64,000 bases of DNA from the NCBI RefSeq assembly GCF_031880315.1, contig NZ_CP134771.1:186001-250000 (forward strand), written 5' to 3'. The notes beneath the pieces were generated by a model. That model worked only from the letters and a program-made list of their open reading frames with translations. It was not told where the DNA came from and did no database searches. This document shows positions 63,285 through 64,000 of the stretch, in pieces. Every line of letters begins with the position of its first letter. Positions within the stretch are counted from its first letter, which is position 1. The position numbers were made by a program, and so were the translations under genes. Source of the DNA: Pseudomonas baltica (GTDB taxonomy: Bacteria; Pseudomonadota; Gammaproteobacteria; Pseudomonadales; Pseudomonadaceae).

Positions 63285-64000
63285 ATGGCGCTTAATTCTG
63301 ATCGCCGGATTACACAAGGTCCTTGGAACGCTCGTTACAGCCAGGATCTGATTGAACACCTTCCCGTCGGGCTCTATATCTGCGATCGAGATGCCGTCGT
63401 TGTTGCTTACAACCTCAAAGCAGCAGAGATCTGGGGAGAGACCCCAGTCAAGGGCGATCCCGAAGTGAAGTTCTGCGGCTCTCACAGACTTTATGCAGGT
63501 GACGGCACCTACCTGCCCCATGACCAGACGCCAATGGTGCAGGTTCTGGCCACAGGTGAGCCCGCACTGAATGTCGATGTGATCGTTGAGCGGCGTGACG
63601 GTAGCCGTCGCAACGTTATTGCAAACGTCACGCCTCTTTTTGACGAAGGTGGAGACCAGATCGGCTTCGTTAATTGCGTGCAGGACGTCACTTTCCTTAG
63701 GCAGCGTGAGGAAGAGAGGGTCCAGATGATCAGCGATCGGTTTCAGGCTCAGAAGATGGAAATCGTAGGCCAGCTCACCACGGGCATCGCGCATGACTTC
63801 AACAACATGCTGACGGCCGTAACGGGCTCGGCAAGTCTTGCTGAGCATTACCTTAAAAACGATAAGCCCGACCATGCAAAGAAGCATCTGGCCAATGCAC
63901 TGCGCGCGTCCCAGACCGCGAGTGCGATGACAGCCCGGCTTATGGCTTTTTCCAGACGGCACAAGCTGGGTTCAGAAGTGATCAATGTGAATCCGTTAAT
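63285..64000 (+). CDS. PAS histidine kinase, 5' part (runs off the window)
   Basis: From ATG 63285 an uninterrupted frame of 238 codons reaches the end of the window. It encodes a PAS domain (about residues 18-145: LIEHLPVGLYICDRDAVVVA, FCGSHRLY, RRDGSRRNVIANVTPL, GFVNCVQDVTFLRQ). A coiled linker and HisKA follow with the His in LTTGIAHDFNNMLTAV. The HATPase must lie beyond the window. The H-box is of the same HDFNN type as in the kinases at 22660 and 44965. It is divergent from nhaA. Confidence 0.9.
   Translation, partial: MALNSDRRITQGPWNARYSQDLIEHLPVGLYICDRDAVVVAYNLKAAEIWGETPVKGDPEVKFCGSHRLYAGDGTYLPHDQTPMVQVLATGEPALNVDVIVERRDGSRRNVIANVTPLFDEGGDQIGFVNCVQDVTFLRQREEERVQMISDRFQAQKMEIVGQLTTGIAHDFNNMLTAVTGSASLAEHYLKNDKPDHAKKHLANALRASQTASAMTARLMAFSRRHKLGSEVINVNPL

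Overview
The window looks like accessory DNA of a Pseudomonas (fluorescens/putida/syringae-type) strain, either an integrative conjugative element or a large conjugative plasmid assembled from several mobile pieces. The evidence is the PFGI-1/ICE-type conjugation genes at the left end, GC-rich Pseudomonas-style codon use, LexA boxes of the CTG-N10-CAG type beside DUF1654-like remnants, and many insertion sequences in different states of decay. No rRNA, tRNA or housekeeping gene is visible.

Layout. (1) 1-6609: one strand of tightly overlapping type IV secretion genes (TIGR03745, 03750, 03746, 03749, 03752, 03751 and the VirB4-type ATPase TIGR03744). The run stops after the ATPase. (2) 6855-10632: a frameshifted tyrosine recombinase and a second, near-identical copy of its catalytic half, flanking a lipoprotein gene, an IS66 scrap and a secreted HSL-type esterase. 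(3) 10675-17600: DUF3800 protein, small hypotheticals, a GNAT gene cut by an IS3-family element, a decayed second IS3-family element, a DedA protein, an ArdR-like protein and a MazF remnant. (4) 17.7-51.7 kb: a dense signalling block with four GGDEF/EAL proteins, three intact chemoreceptors plus one decayed copy, several histidine kinases, two stand-alone receivers, a stand-alone CheB domain, a CsrA paralogue, a KaiC-like ATPase operon and two orphan TctC/Bug-type binding proteins. (5) 51.7-58.6 kb: DUF1654 remnants with LexA boxes, an integrase remnant and a type Ib partition locus. That locus has an RHH partner, a ParA broken into three by nested insertion sequences, and ten tandem 10-bp repeats upstream of parA. 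(6) 59-61.1 kb: VOC protein, a serine resolvase with its palindromic res region, and a TacAT-type toxin-antitoxin pair. (7) 61.2-64 kb: gene fragments, NhaA antiporter and the start of a divergent PAS histidine kinase.

How it fits together. A 90-bp direct repeat (87/90 identical by eye) lies at 17549-17638 and at 53557-53646, exactly 36,008 bp apart. The second copy sits just upstream of a tyrosine integrase remnant and just downstream of the partition operon. The repeats therefore bracket the whole signalling block and are the best candidates for its end points. The cargo is devoted to c-di-GMP turnover, chemosensing, two-component signalling and post-transcriptional control, not to metabolism or resistance. 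Conjugation, partition and recombination functions on both sides are partly broken, so the region as it stands is probably not autonomously mobile.
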